Virus record (IMG/VR): IMGVR_UViG_3300022871_000049
Coordinates: 1-37,255 of that record
Length of the DNA stretch: 37,255 nucleotides
DNA from: a virus
Strand: one strand, 5' to 3'
The notes beneath the pieces were generated by a model. It did not search any database and had not been told where the DNA came from. It saw only the letters and a program-made list of their open reading frames with translations. Position 1 is the first letter of the stretch; the number at the start of each line of letters is the position of its first letter. The position numbers and the translations under genes are program-made. Below are positions 24,300 through 34,409 of this stretch, piece by piece.

Positions 24300-27200
24300 A
24301 TGAATAAATATACTGAATATAGTTTTTCGGAGTTAATAGAGGAATTTACAAAACTCCAAGCAAATGCACTTAATGTTATACAAGCAATTAGTGAATCTGC
24401 AGTAGGTGATAATGATTACATAACAATATCACTTGATACATACGACGGTTCAAAAGATTATCAAATTGTATCCTATAATTACATGAAACAATCTATAGAT
24501 AGAATTGATTCAACAATAGATCTAATGTTAGGTTTAAATAATTCAAGTGCAACTGTTAAATTACCAGATGGTAGTTATCAAAAGGTTTTTGCTTATAAGT
24601 TAAAAAAAGAACCTAATAATATTGGAAGTGTTATCGTACCAGAGGAATTTGAAACTCAGTCCAATTATTTTTTCGAAGATTATTTAAATCCTTTATTGAA
24701 AATAAGATTTAATTTGAATGATTTTTTGGAAGAAGATTACACACGAATTAAAGTTAAAAGAGTTCTTCTTGATGTATCAGATACAACAAGTTTGGAATAT
24801 TTTAATTCAATAAAGAATAAAAATAATATTGATCATGATACATTTATTGAGGAAATAATTAAAAAACGGATTCCCTATGTAATAGATGAAGAAGTTAAAG
24901 ATTTACCGATTTCATCATTTAAATATGATGGAGATTTTACTGTATTAAAAGTAGAAGAAGGAACTATTCCAATAACTTCAAATTTAACTGGATTATCAAA
25001 TAATTTACTTGTTGGAAATGAAAATCAAACAAATGAAAGAAAAGTTGATATTGTTCAATCTTCTGAAATCACATCAAAAACTACAAGATTTTACCAACTT
25101 GATAAACTTACATATTCAGACTTATCATATAATCAAATATATTCAGATTTATCATATAATCAAACAAGAGAAAAAACTTTAACAATTGGCGATAAGTTAT
25201 TCACCAAAACTTCATTGTTTGAAATTCAAACCATAGATAAAAATACAAATTTCATAAGTTTAAAAAGATTATCTGGTTATGATACAATAGAAATCTTAAA
25301 AATAAATTCTCTTTCTTTGTATTCCGAAACCAGTTCTTCAAAGGATGTTTTATTAAATGTTACATTAGATGAGAATTTAGTCATTTTCTTTAAATCAATA
25401 GATGATGATTTCAATTTACAAAATACAAATTGGTCTCCTGGTGTTTCATTTTTATCTAATGATATGAAAATATCTTGGTCTAATAAGGTTTATAATCTTA
25501 CTGATTTTTATCTTGAACAGGTTTATGATTTTGGTCAAGTTTTTAGAGGTGCTGTTACAGATGTAAATATTCCAAGAATTGATGCTGAAATAGATGATCC
25601 TATAACTCATATTATTCATGGATTACCACCTGAACCTGAAGATGTTGGTATTGGTAAAGTTAATGCACCAGTTCTTGTTAAAGAAAATTTTAAAATAGAT
25701 CTTATAAATGAACATAAATTTAATACAAAAAATCTTGAAGAAGTTCGTAAAAAGGGTGCAAGTAAAATAAAACTTAAATCTGAAATTAATCAAATTGGAA
25801 AATCAATAGAAAATAAAAAACAAGTTTTAAATACAACCAAAATAAAAAGTGAAATTGAAAAACGAGGAGTTAAAACTGAATTAGAAAATCTATTACGTGA
25901 AAAAAAATCCAAAATTGATCTTTATTCATCCACGGTGGAAGAATTGGCAATTGTTGCAAAAAATAAATTGCAAATTATACCATCTCCAAAATATAGAATC
26001 AGAGGATTTTTTGATATTCCAGCACCAATAAAAAATATAAATGGACTTCAACATGTTATTGCATTTAATGTAAGATATAGATATTTAAAATTAGATAGTT
26101 CAGCGCCAAGTGCAAAACAATTTGATTTTTTAGATAAAACTAATCAATTAAAACGTGCATCTTTTAGTCCTTGGATTGAAAAAGTTTCTAAAACAAAAAA
26201 GAAAATTTTAAATAGAACAAGTGGCAAATATGAATGGTCACCAGAATTTATTGATAGTGGTGACACAATAAACATTAATCAAATAGATATTCCCATAACA
26301 AATTCTGAAAAAGTTAATATTCAAGTTCAATCAATATCAGAGGCTGGGTGGCCTCAAAATCCGGCATTATCAAAATGGTCAAATGTTGTAACAATAGAAT
26401 TTGATGATAATAATAATGCATCAGATGAATCTGAATTAATTTTAAAAGATGCATTACAGGAACAAAATGTTGTTAAAATTCAAACAATGTTAACAGACGA
26501 AGGAGTAAATGAACATCTTTTATCTTCAGCTATTGTTGGGGATGAATATTTTTCCCATACACTAGAATCTATGGCATCAGGTTTTTTTACAACAGAAGGT
26601 AAAGCGGTGAATGCATACGAAAAAATAAAAGAACTCGAAAATGTATTGGTAACAATGAAAAATACAGTACAACAAGTAAAAGGGAAGTTAAGTATTTCCA
26701 TAATTGATACAGATGAATCTGGTGAAGAAACAAAAATAAATGTTCAAAATAATACAATAATTAAAATATTTGCTGGTTATTATACTGATTTCGTAACTGG
26801 GTTAAGTCAAAGTGAAAAGAAAGGCGCAATTGTTAATAAATCTTATAAAGTTGTTATTGAAAATTCTGAAACAACAACTCTTGAATTGATCACAAGATTA
26901 CCTGGTGGTTTGGGTGAAGATCTTCCTTTAACAATTTCCACACCATATTCTTCAGGTGATGAAGAATACAACTTAAAAAGAAAATATGATCAAGTACCAA
27001 TTGTAAATTCAAGTGTATCTTCGAATGAAACAAAAAATGGAATTAAAGTAAGAAGTTCCAATTTACAATCGCAACAATTATTATCACAATTTGCGTACAG
27101 TAGGTTTACAGATATTGGATTAAATACTTCAATATATTCAAATCCAACAGACACTACAGAACGTTATTTAATTCCATCCAGTGATTGGTCTGGAACACAA

Positions 27201-28019
27201 CAGGAAAATTTTGTTTGGAATTGGGCATGGGATATTTCCGAAATTGCACAAGGAAATGGAGTTATTTCAGATTTTTGTGTTCATAAAGATTCTCCATACT
27301 TGGAACAAGTTTATAATAAAATTACAACAAGTGGAGTTTCACCACTTGACGCACCAAGTGTTTATAAACAATTGGAAACTCCATTTATTACACAGGAAAA
27401 TGGTGAACCTGTTGGAGATTTAGTTTATTCTGAATTCAGACATGCTAAATATTTTAATCTTCTTTCAACGGAAGTTGATGGAAAAAAACAACTAGGTTAC
27501 AAAAATACATGGGTTGGTGGAACTGATGTAAATTTAACATTACCTATTGTTGAATATCCAGATAAATTTGGATTTACTGAAGGTGATCGATATTTAATTG
27601 GATCTCGAACATGTGGGTCTTATTTATTTTTTGCACCTTCTACAATAGATAATTTAATGGTTGCTGGTACAGATTTTTTAGCAAAAAGAAATCTTGAAAA
27701 CGGAGAATCAAATGCAATCACAATTCCTATGGTTTTTCAGTTCAGGATGGAAGATTATTACGGAGAAAGTGATAATGATGGAATCATTGGAGGATTTATT
27801 CCAACAAGTGTGGAAGAGCCTGAAAATTTAACTTACATAAAAAAAATTGGATTGGATATTTATCAAAAGGATGAAACTGTTTTTTCTTTTGATGTTGAAG
27901 TAACTGCAAAATATACAAAACAATCTCTTGTTGAAAAAGTTAGTTCAAGCATGTCAAGTATTGAAAATACATCTGAGAAAAATTTATCAGTTAAAAAAAC
28001 TGATCTTAAATCTCTATAA
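24300..28019 (+). CDS. Very large structural protein with coiled coil and an internal tandem repeat
   Basis: The product has 1239 residues. The N-terminal 200 residues are acidic and helical. A 9-residue tandem repeat (YSDLSYNQI, then YSDLSYNQT) occurs at about residues 272-289. Residues about 475-555 are Lys/Glu-rich and coiled-coil-like (KLKSEINQIGKSIENKKQVL). Next comes a region at about 565-700 that resembles a fibronectin-type or sandwich domain (IRGFFDIPAPIKNINGLQHV, then SISEAGWPQNPALSKWSNVV). The C-terminus ends in a Ser-rich segment. It sits between other giant structural genes, 13 bases downstream of one and 6 bases upstream of the next. The role is likely baseplate wedge or fibre scaffold; no T4 equivalent is certain. 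Confidence 0.65.
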   Translation: MNKYTEYSFSELIEEFTKLQANALNVIQAISESAVGDNDYITISLDTYDGSKDYQIVSYNYMKQSIDRIDSTIDLMLGLNNSSATVKLPDGSYQKVFAYKLKKEPNNIGSVIVPEEFETQSNYFFEDYLNPLLKIRFNLNDFLEEDYTRIKVKRVLLDVSDTTSLEYFNSIKNKNNIDHDTFIEEIIKKRIPYVIDEEVKDLPISSFKYDGDFTVLKVEEGTIPITSNLTGLSNNLLVGNENQTNERKVDIVQSSEITSKTTRFYQLDKLTYSDLSYNQIYSDLSYNQTREKTLTIGDKLFTKTSLFEIQTIDKNTNFISLKRLSGYDTIEILKINSLSLYSETSSSKDVLLNVTLDENLVIFFKSIDDDFNLQNTNWSPGVSFLSNDMKISWSNKVYNLTDFYLEQVYDFGQVFRGAVTDVNIPRIDAEIDDPITHIIHGLPPEPEDVGIGKVNAPVLVKENFKIDLINEHKFNTKNLEEVRKKGASKIKLKSEINQIGKSIENKKQVLNTTKIKSEIEKRGVKTELENLLREKKSKIDLYSSTVEELAIVAKNKLQIIPSPKYRIRGFFDIPAPIKNINGLQHVIAFNVRYRYLKLDSSAPSAKQFDFLDKTNQLKRASFSPWIEKVSKTKKKILNRTSGKYEWSPEFIDSGDTININQIDIPITNSEKVNIQVQSISEAGWPQNPALSKWSNVVTIEFDDNNNASDESELILKDALQEQNVVKIQTMLTDEGVNEHLLSSAIVGDEYFSHTLESMASGFFTTEGKAVNAYEKIKELENVLVTMKNTVQQVKGKLSISIIDTDESGEETKINVQNNTIIKIFAGYYTDFVTGLSQSEKKGAIVNKSYKVVIENSETTTLELITRLPGGLGEDLPLTISTPYSSGDEEYNLKRKYDQVPIVNSSVSSNETKNGIKVRSSNLQSQQLLSQFAYSRFTDIGLNTSIYSNPTDTTERYLIPSSDWSGTQQENFVWNWAWDISEIAQGNGVISDFCVHKDSPYLEQVYNKITTSGVSPLDAPSVYKQLETPFITQENGEPVGDLVYSEFRHAKYFNLLSTEVDGKKQLGYKNTWVGGTDVNLTLPIVEYPDKFGFTEGDRYLIGSRTCGSYLFFAPSTIDNLMVAGTDFLAKRNLENGESNAITIPMVFQFRMEDYYGESDNDGIIGGFIPTSVEEPENLTYIKKIGLDIYQKDETVFSFDVEVTAKYTKQSLVEKVSSSMSSIENTSEKNLSVKKTDLKSL
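25113..25166 (+). repeat. 27-base in-frame tandem duplication
   Basis: Two adjacent 27-base units begin tattcaga at 25113 and 25140. They differ at only a few positions and encode YSDLSYNQI and YSDLSYNQT. Confidence 0.85.
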
Positions 28020-28025
28020 AACAAA

Positions 28026-31000
28026 ATGGAAACAAGAAAAACAAAATTCGACTCATTTTATAAAACAAATTTTTCAAAGGATTTAGTATTGAAAAATAAA
28101 AAAACTATTTTTCTAAGAATTGAAAATAGAATAGATAACAATGATATAAGTGATGCTCGTAAATTATGGATTGCTGTCATACCAGAAAGTACAGGTGATC
28201 AATTTAAAATTAATATGGTAAGTGCTACAGACTTAACGAATGAAGTTAATGAAGAAATAATTACCAACTCAGAATTATTTAATTTAACTGGATCTAATTC
28301 TTTGGAGAATATTAAAGGATTTTCCTATCCACCTAAAAGTTTTTGGAGGGAAGTTAATTTTGAAGGTAAAACAGATTTTAGAGTTGATTATTTTGGTATA
28401 TCCAATGAAATTTTAAAACTTAGATTTTTATTTAGTTCAATTGATCCTGATGATTTTGATAATGAATTACCAAAATTAAATACAATTAGCACTACAAAGG
28501 CTGGTGATGTTATACATACAGAAACAGAATCTAGTATTTATGTAAACTCAACTACAACAGAAAATATCTTAGAAAGTAAATTAACATCTGGAATAAAATC
28601 AATACATGAGAAAAATTTAACAAATTTTAATCATGCTCTATTTTTTAACACGAATTATAAATTTGATTATAAAGATGTTTTTATTACTGGATACGCTACA
28701 GAAGATGAAGATTTCAGCCGAAATTATGGTAATTGGTTAAATCATCCAATAAGTGAAAAAGAAATTGTAAATGATAAATCATCATTTGGTTTAATGCGAA
28801 CTAATCCCAAATTATCAGGAAATATTAAAATAACAATAGATAAAAATCAAGACCTTTGGTTGGATACAATTGATGCTAACGATGCTTTGATGGATTCCAA
28901 ACTTAAACGAATTAAACTTAATTCAAATTCATCATACCCAAGTGATATTAAAAAATTCATAAGTAAAATTCCTGGTGATGTTTTATTTGATCTTTATGAA
29001 AATGATAAAACTTATGAAAATACAAAAAGAACATTAAGTGATCAACATGATCTATTTTATAGTTACGGCGTACAGCAAAATGACAATGAATTCTATGATG
29101 AAGATTTATCGTTTTTTGCACCCATATGGTTAAAAAAAGAATTACCGGAATATTTTGTCATCTTTAAAGTTGATCATTCTGTTAGCTTAGATTCTTATAA
29201 AAATAAATCAAATAAAGATATTGTTGATAATATTTTAGGTGATGCAGAATTAATAAAAACATATGACATGAGAAAAGGTTCCAAACTTGGAACCTACATA
29301 AGAAACATAACCAACAATTCAAGGTTTTCTGAACAACCATTATTTGTAAATTATGAAAAAGATTCTGAAACTACGTGGTCTGGTATTGACTATAAATATG
29401 GTGTTATGACCACAAAATCAGAATATATTTTTGATAACATTACACAGGATTCACCAATTAAAGAATTTGAAGAATTTATAACAAACGGTTTTGAAAGAAA
29501 TGACTTAATTTGCTCTAATTTATTAAATTTAAGTTTTTTGTTCGATGATGAAACATCAGATTTTTATGAAATAAATAGGTATCTAGGATTTTATGTTAAT
29601 GCAATAGAATTAGCAACATTTAGATTAGATAAAGATGAATTCAAAAATATAACAGATCAAACATCAGTTGAAAATAAAAACAAAGGAGAAGAATACAATT
29701 TAAAACCATTTTTACAACAAAACGAAAATGGAATAATTTTACCAGTTAATCAAGAAAGTATTTCAGGTAAATTGCCACTTAAAGAACATGTTGATAATAA
29801 AACAAGATTTTTAGTAATTCAGGATAGAAATAGTTTTTTAAAACGAATTACCGATATTGTTGAATACCGTGAACAAAAAACAGGAATTCAAATTAACGAT
29901 GACATTTTAGATATTTCAAGATTTTTAGGAATAACTGAACTTTCACATCAATTTTTTGCTGAACATTTGAAAGATAGTCACGCGCAAATGGTTATAAATA
30001 TTGATGGAGATATTAAACAAGGCGAAATATTTAAAATTTCATTGAATGTCAACAATAAAAATGTTACTTGGGAGGTTGAAGCCAATGATAATGGCTTGGA
30101 ACAAGGTAATTTCTGGAAATATCCAGTTTATGATGTAAGTACAAATACAAATAAAAATGTTTTTTCTCATACAGGTGAACTGGAAGATATTGCTAAAGCT
30201 TTGGCAGGAGCATTTAATTCATTTGAAAATCGAATATTCAATGCATATGCTGAAGATGAAAATATTTACTTTATTACAAAAAATAAAGAAGAAAATTCAA
30301 ATAAAGTTCAATTTGAAAGAATTTTAAGTACTGGTTCATACATTAATGCAATTAAATTTTATGACATTATTCCAGAATTTGTTTACAACTACAATGTAGA
30401 TTTAAATGAATGTAATTTAATATATGAAATAGACAAAAGTAAAATTTCAGTAATGTATACAGAATATACAGTGAATGTATCAAATTTTAAATGGGGATCA
30501 CCGAGCAATGATTTATTTAATTTGGAAGTTTACAGAAATGATGGAACTGTTGCATTAGATGCATACGTGAAAATAGGTGAAGAGGTTTTAATTGATGATT
30601 TTTTAACACTTAAAGCTTCAGAAATTTCAGAAAATGGTACATTTAAACTTATTTTTGATGAAATGAATGGAAAATCATTTTTTAAAGGTGCTAATGAAAT
30701 TTTCAAAAATAGAATAAAAATTGATATAGATGAAGCGACAAATCTATCAAACAATGATTGGTTTCAAACACAATTTGAAAAATTTGAAAAATTAAAAGAA
30801 TTTAAAATAAATAATCAAAGTTTTTACCATTTACCGTATTTGGATGAACCAATTTTTGAAAACGGTATTTTAACAGGATTTAATAACATTGACAATTTTG
30901 CAATTTTACAACTTGATAATGAAAATACTAAATTTTATTTGGATAATGAAAATTACATCGTTTCATTTCATGTGTTCAACACACCTTTAAGTGTCCTTTC

Positions 31001-34000
31001 ATTTTTTAATGTTAAAGATTTTGATTTTGATTTTTTAAAATCAGATTATGCGTATTCACCTTTGCTAGAATTGGATACTTATTTCGGTGACACAAAAAAT
31101 GGATTTAAAATAGTTAAAGATAATGAATATGAATTAACTTTGTTTAATTTTTATAAAAAAACTGGAAATGCTAACTTAAAACTTTTCGGTTTATATGATA
31201 ATAAATGGGAAGAAATTTTAGATTTTATTGAAGATCCATATTTATTCAACACATTTACACCTAATACAATTTTTGAGAGTCCAGGAAGCCCAGGAAGCCC
31301 AGGAAGCCCAGGAAGCCCAGCAGGTAATTTATTCTTTAATAAACTTTACAAAAGATTTAAAATCAAAGTTATATCAGGTGAAGGCTCAATAATGAATTTC
31401 TCATATTTTCAAGATAAAGATTTAAATAATTTTCAAGGTTTTTCATTTTTACGAGATTTTTGGTACATAAATGATGAACAAATAATGCAAAATTTAATCA
31501 GTGAAAATAATTTTGATAGATTTTTGTATAAAATGTTATTTACTGAATATGATAAACTCGCAGAAAATTCAAGAATTGAATTTGCAACAACATCAAAAGT
31601 GGTCCCATTCATTAATAAATGGGTGCAGGAAGGTACCGATGCACGAGATAATAAATATCGTTTAAATGTTTCTTCAGCTTTCGGATATACCAATTTCTGT
31701 CCAGATTATTTTGAAGAAAAAACAAATCCGCATTCTTTAACTCATGAATGGAATTACATTGATAGAATACCAAAAAATTACGATCAGGATTCCATAGAAA
31801 ATATACGATCATATTTCTTTGATCGTCTAGATAATATTGTTCCAGTTTTAAATAAAACATGGTATGAATTATTTCATGATAATGACAAAGATTGGTTTAC
31901 AAAATATTTTACAATTGGCTATCCTACTGAAAAATTTAAAAATGTAAATGTAGTAAAAAGAAAAGAAGAACGTTTTTCAACAATAAGTTACGATAGTATT
32001 TTGGATAAAGCTTTCAGTTTATTTAGAGGCGCAAAATTTTCAATAATTGAAACCGATGAAGAAAATAATAAAGTCGAATTTTCACAATTGTATAATGATT
32101 ATAAATTTGCTTCAATTTTAACATTACAAGCAAGTGGCTCTAAAATTTCAACGGAAATAATTGATAACAGAAAATTTAAAACTTTGTTAATTATCACAAA
32201 AATTAATTCTGTTGATTATAAATTTGAAAATAATCTGGATTTTGTTTCATTGTATTCAACAAAATCCACCAAGCGTGAAATTCAAATGTTTGATCCTACA
32301 AATTTAACCATAAATTTATCAGAAACAGATGTTTCATTAGACAATAAAAATTACATAGAAAATTTTAATCAACGAATTTTTGAAAATAATAAAGGTGGAG
32401 CACTTCTTGATTATGCAGATGTTAAACTTTTATCAAACATTGATATTTCCTCGTACGCAAGAACAAATAAAATCAATGAAAATATTTCTGATTATGATGT
32501 TACATTTGAAATTAATACAAATATATTAGATAATTTAGGATTAAATGTTCAATCAGAAATAAAACCAGTAAGATCTCAATTAAACTTAAGTTTCTTTAAA
32601 AATACAAGTTACATGTTTGCTTCGGATGATAATGAATATTATCAATTGGATCCAATGTATTTTGAAAAATATAATATTTCATCATTTAGTTCATTTAATG
32701 ATCGTTGGCCATCCGGCGGTACAAATAACAGAAAACCATTAACTGGTGTTAGAGGTAAAAGTGAAACAAGCAAAACTTTTTTAAATGGTAAACTTTTAAC
32801 AATAATAGGAGGAAAAAATGTACAATACACATACGCTATACTTGGTGAAAATATTCATACATTATCTGAAAGAGAAATGACTTTTCCTTTATCAATTTCA
32901 TATGTTAACTCAGAAACATTTTACTTAAATGGTGGATTAAAAATTGCAGAAATTTACATAAATGAACTATCATTTTCAAAAATGATAAAACGATTAGAAA
33001 ATGATAAAAACTTAACATATTCAACGATAAACGAAGATGAATCAATAGATACAGATAGAAAATTTGAAATTGAATTTATTGAAACTGATAAAATTTTCAA
33101 AACAAATCTTGAACATGTTGAAATAGATACAGATAAACCTGTTGAATACTTAAATGTTGATGTTATCGGATTTGATGGACAAAAAACAAACGAGAAAGAA
33201 GTTTTATACAGACATAGAGGAAACTTTGAACCAAAAACCAGAAATATTTTGGATTTTTGGGTACGTGAAAATGATTCATTTTCTGATCACTATGGAATAG
33301 ATTTTTTAGGAACCAACACAAGATTTTTATCAGGTTTTAAAAATTTTGGTACCATTTTAAATAAGTTTTCAAATAAAATTGCAGACAATGAAATAATGAA
33401 AGTATCAAGAACTTCCAATTATAAAAGTTTGTATCCACATATAAATGAAACAACATTATACGCTAAAGATTATTTTACATTTTTAAGTTCATGGGATCAT
33501 AATTATTATGATAAATTTAATTCAATAGATGATAGTATTAAAATAGATGGAACTAATGACTTAACAGAAAAAAAATCATTTTTTGGAAGCAAAGTCATGA
33601 AAATTCCAAAAGTTTTTGAATTTGAAACATTTAATGATACAGAACTTGATTATAAAATTAATTCTGCTAAAGATGGTAAAGAAATTCAACAATTAACAAA
33701 AACAACAGAAAAAGAATTAAAAGATTTAAGTAATATCATAGAAATAAACAGTTTAAAATCTGATAATGATAACCCACAATTTGTAATAAAAAGAAGTGGT
33801 GGTTCTGAAAGGATGGTGGTATCATTGGATTACCTGGAAAAAATAATAGGTCAACCGATAAAAGTAAAACAAACAGAATCTGAACAAACCAAAAAAAGTA
33901 TAAGCATAACTGTAAATGCTGGAAATCGATTAATAAGAGATATGTTGGAAAATAATGCTTTATCAGAATTCGAATGGCTAAAAGATAGTAAAATTCCAGA

Positions 34001-34295
34001 TTTTGTTAATCTAACATCACATGAACTTGAAATAAAAACACAGGATTACATTGAGAAAAATATCTTAAGTTTATATGAAATATACGAAGTAAAATTATTT
34101 TCAAAATCATCAAATGATAAAAATTCTATTTTGTTAACAAATGTAACAAAAGAAGAACTTTTAGCACAAGATTTTACCGAAGATAAAGGAATAAAGGTGG
34201 AAGAAGGAGAAAATCTTGTGTTAAAGATTGAAAAAATACTAGATTCAAAAGACTTTAAATCATTTATTTTATCAATAAGTATAAAAAGAATTTAA
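28026..34295 (+). CDS. Giant virion structural protein (2089 residues) with collagen-like insert
   Basis: This is the largest gene in the window. About residues 370-530 carry a conserved-looking block: LPEYFVIFKVDHSV, then KLGTYIRNITNN, the WSGIDYKYGVMTTKSEY strand, FITNGFERNDLICSNLLNLS and FLFDD. I associate this with giant baseplate proteins of large myoviruses. At about residues 1085-1100 there is a collagen-like run, SPGSPGSPGSPGSPAG, in a beta-rich context. The C-terminal 250 residues are charged and helical. It is in the same operon as the previous giants and begins 6 bases after the preceding stop. A role as an outer baseplate or fibre-anchoring protein is inferred from size, position and composition. 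No catalytic motif was seen. Confidence 0.7.
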   Translation: METRKTKFDSFYKTNFSKDLVLKNKKTIFLRIENRIDNNDISDARKLWIAVIPESTGDQFKINMVSATDLTNEVNEEIITNSELFNLTGSNSLENIKGFSYPPKSFWREVNFEGKTDFRVDYFGISNEILKLRFLFSSIDPDDFDNELPKLNTISTTKAGDVIHTETESSIYVNSTTTENILESKLTSGIKSIHEKNLTNFNHALFFNTNYKFDYKDVFITGYATEDEDFSRNYGNWLNHPISEKEIVNDKSSFGLMRTNPKLSGNIKITIDKNQDLWLDTIDANDALMDSKLKRIKLNSNSSYPSDIKKFISKIPGDVLFDLYENDKTYENTKRTLSDQHDLFYSYGVQQNDNEFYDEDLSFFAPIWLKKELPEYFVIFKVDHSVSLDSYKNKSNKDIVDNILGDAELIKTYDMRKGSKLGTYIRNITNNSRFSEQPLFVNYEKDSETTWSGIDYKYGVMTTKSEYIFDNITQDSPIKEFEEFITNGFERNDLICSNLLNLSFLFDDETSDFYEINRYLGFYVNAIELATFRLDKDEFKNITDQTSVENKNKGEEYNLKPFLQQNENGIILPVNQESISGKLPLKEHVDNKTRFLVIQDRNSFLKRITDIVEYREQKTGIQINDDILDISRFLGITELSHQFFAEHLKDSHAQMVINIDGDIKQGEIFKISLNVNNKNVTWEVEANDNGLEQGNFWKYPVYDVSTNTNKNVFSHTGELEDIAKALAGAFNSFENRIFNAYAEDENIYFITKNKEENSNKVQFERILSTGSYINAIKFYDIIPEFVYNYNVDLNECNLIYEIDKSKISVMYTEYTVNVSNFKWGSPSNDLFNLEVYRNDGTVALDAYVKIGEEVLIDDFLTLKASEISENGTFKLIFDEMNGKSFFKGANEIFKNRIKIDIDEATNLSNNDWFQTQFEKFEKLKEFKINNQSFYHLPYLDEPIFENGILTGFNNIDNFAILQLDNENTKFYLDNENYIVSFHVFNTPLSVLSFFNVKDFDFDFLKSDYAYSPLLELDTYFGDTKNGFKIVKDNEYELTLFNFYKKTGNANLKLFGLYDNKWEEILDFIEDPYLFNTFTPNTIFESPGSPGSPGSPGSPAGNLFFNKLYKRFKIKVISGEGSIMNFSYFQDKDLNNFQGFSFLRDFWYINDEQIMQNLISENNFDRFLYKMLFTEYDKLAENSRIEFATTSKVVPFINKWVQEGTDARDNKYRLNVSSAFGYTNFCPDYFEEKTNPHSLTHEWNYIDRIPKNYDQDSIENIRSYFFDRLDNIVPVLNKTWYELFHDNDKDWFTKYFTIGYPTEKFKNVNVVKRKEERFSTISYDSILDKAFSLFRGAKFSIIETDEENNKVEFSQLYNDYKFASILTLQASGSKISTEIIDNRKFKTLLIITKINSVDYKFENNLDFVSLYSTKSTKREIQMFDPTNLTINLSETDVSLDNKNYIENFNQRIFENNKGGALLDYADVKLLSNIDISSYARTNKINENISDYDVTFEINTNILDNLGLNVQSEIKPVRSQLNLSFFKNTSYMFASDDNEYYQLDPMYFEKYNISSFSSFNDRWPSGGTNNRKPLTGVRGKSETSKTFLNGKLLTIIGGKNVQYTYAILGENIHTLSEREMTFPLSISYVNSETFYLNGGLKIAEIYINELSFSKMIKRLENDKNLTYSTINEDESIDTDRKFEIEFIETDKIFKTNLEHVEIDTDKPVEYLNVDVIGFDGQKTNEKEVLYRHRGNFEPKTRNILDFWVRENDSFSDHYGIDFLGTNTRFLSGFKNFGTILNKFSNKIADNEIMKVSRTSNYKSLYPHINETTLYAKDYFTFLSSWDHNYYDKFNSIDDSIKIDGTNDLTEKKSFFGSKVMKIPKVFEFETFNDTELDYKINSAKDGKEIQQLTKTTEKELKDLSNIIEINSLKSDNDNPQFVIKRSGGSERMVVSLDYLEKIIGQPIKVKQTESEQTKKSISITVNAGNRLIRDMLENNALSEFEWLKDSKIPDFVNLTSHELEIKTQDYIEKNILSLYEIYEVKLFSKSSNDKNSILLTNVTKEELLAQDFTEDKGIKVEEGENLVLKIEKILDSKDFKSFILSISIKRI
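31278..31322 (+). repeat. 9-base tandem repeat encoding collagen-like SPG triplets
   Basis: Five 9-base units of agcccagga type (first unit agtccagga, last diverged to agcccagca) encode SPG x4 and SPA. The GC-rich unit stands out against the AT-rich surroundings. The repeat is in frame. Confidence 0.9.
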
Positions 34296-34300
34296 AGGAT

Positions 34301-34372
34301 AGACAACTCAAAATTTAAGTTTCTTGCACAAAGTTCAGTCTAATGACCACTTTAGCGTGCAAAGGGTTGTCT
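34301..34372 (+). ncRNA. 72-base structured RNA element of unknown function
   Basis: AGACAACTC (34301-34309) pairs with GGGTTGTCT (34364-34372), a 9-base-pair stem with one T-G wobble. Inside, TTGCACAAAGT (34324-34334) pairs with ACTTT (34349-34353) and GTGCAA (34357-34362), with a 3-base AGC bulge. The apical part has GTC/GAC around TAAT. The 14 bases at 34310-34323 form an unpaired 5' side. It starts 6 bases after the stop of the 2089-residue gene and ends before the TATATAAT box. There is no U tract, so it is not a standard intrinsic terminator. It may be a 3'-UTR stabiliser, a processing site or a small RNA. Confidence 0.55.
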
Positions 34373-34380
34373 CTGATAAA

Positions 34381-34390
34381 GATATATAAT
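34381..34390 (+). promoter_or_regulatory. GATATATAAT box, candidate late promoter of the collagen-like fibre gene
   Basis: The sequence TAAAGATATATAATC places TATATAAT at 34383, 27 bases before ATG 34410. It differs from the other boxes only in the last base. Confidence 0.45.
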
Positions 34391-34409
34391 CAAAGAAAAT
34401 AACAGATAA

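Noticed and set aside
31278-31322. CRISPR or mobile-element repeat
   Set aside because: The 9-base units are directly adjacent, in frame and encode SPG triplets, so they are a coding repeat.
34301-34372. tRNA gene: 72 bases with a 7-bp acceptor-like stem AGACAAC/GTTGTCT
   Set aside because: The expected T-arm position has only 4 pairs and the loop AGCGTGC instead of TTCRANNC; there is no D-loop GG and no anticodon arm. The inner pairs instead form one long bulged stem.
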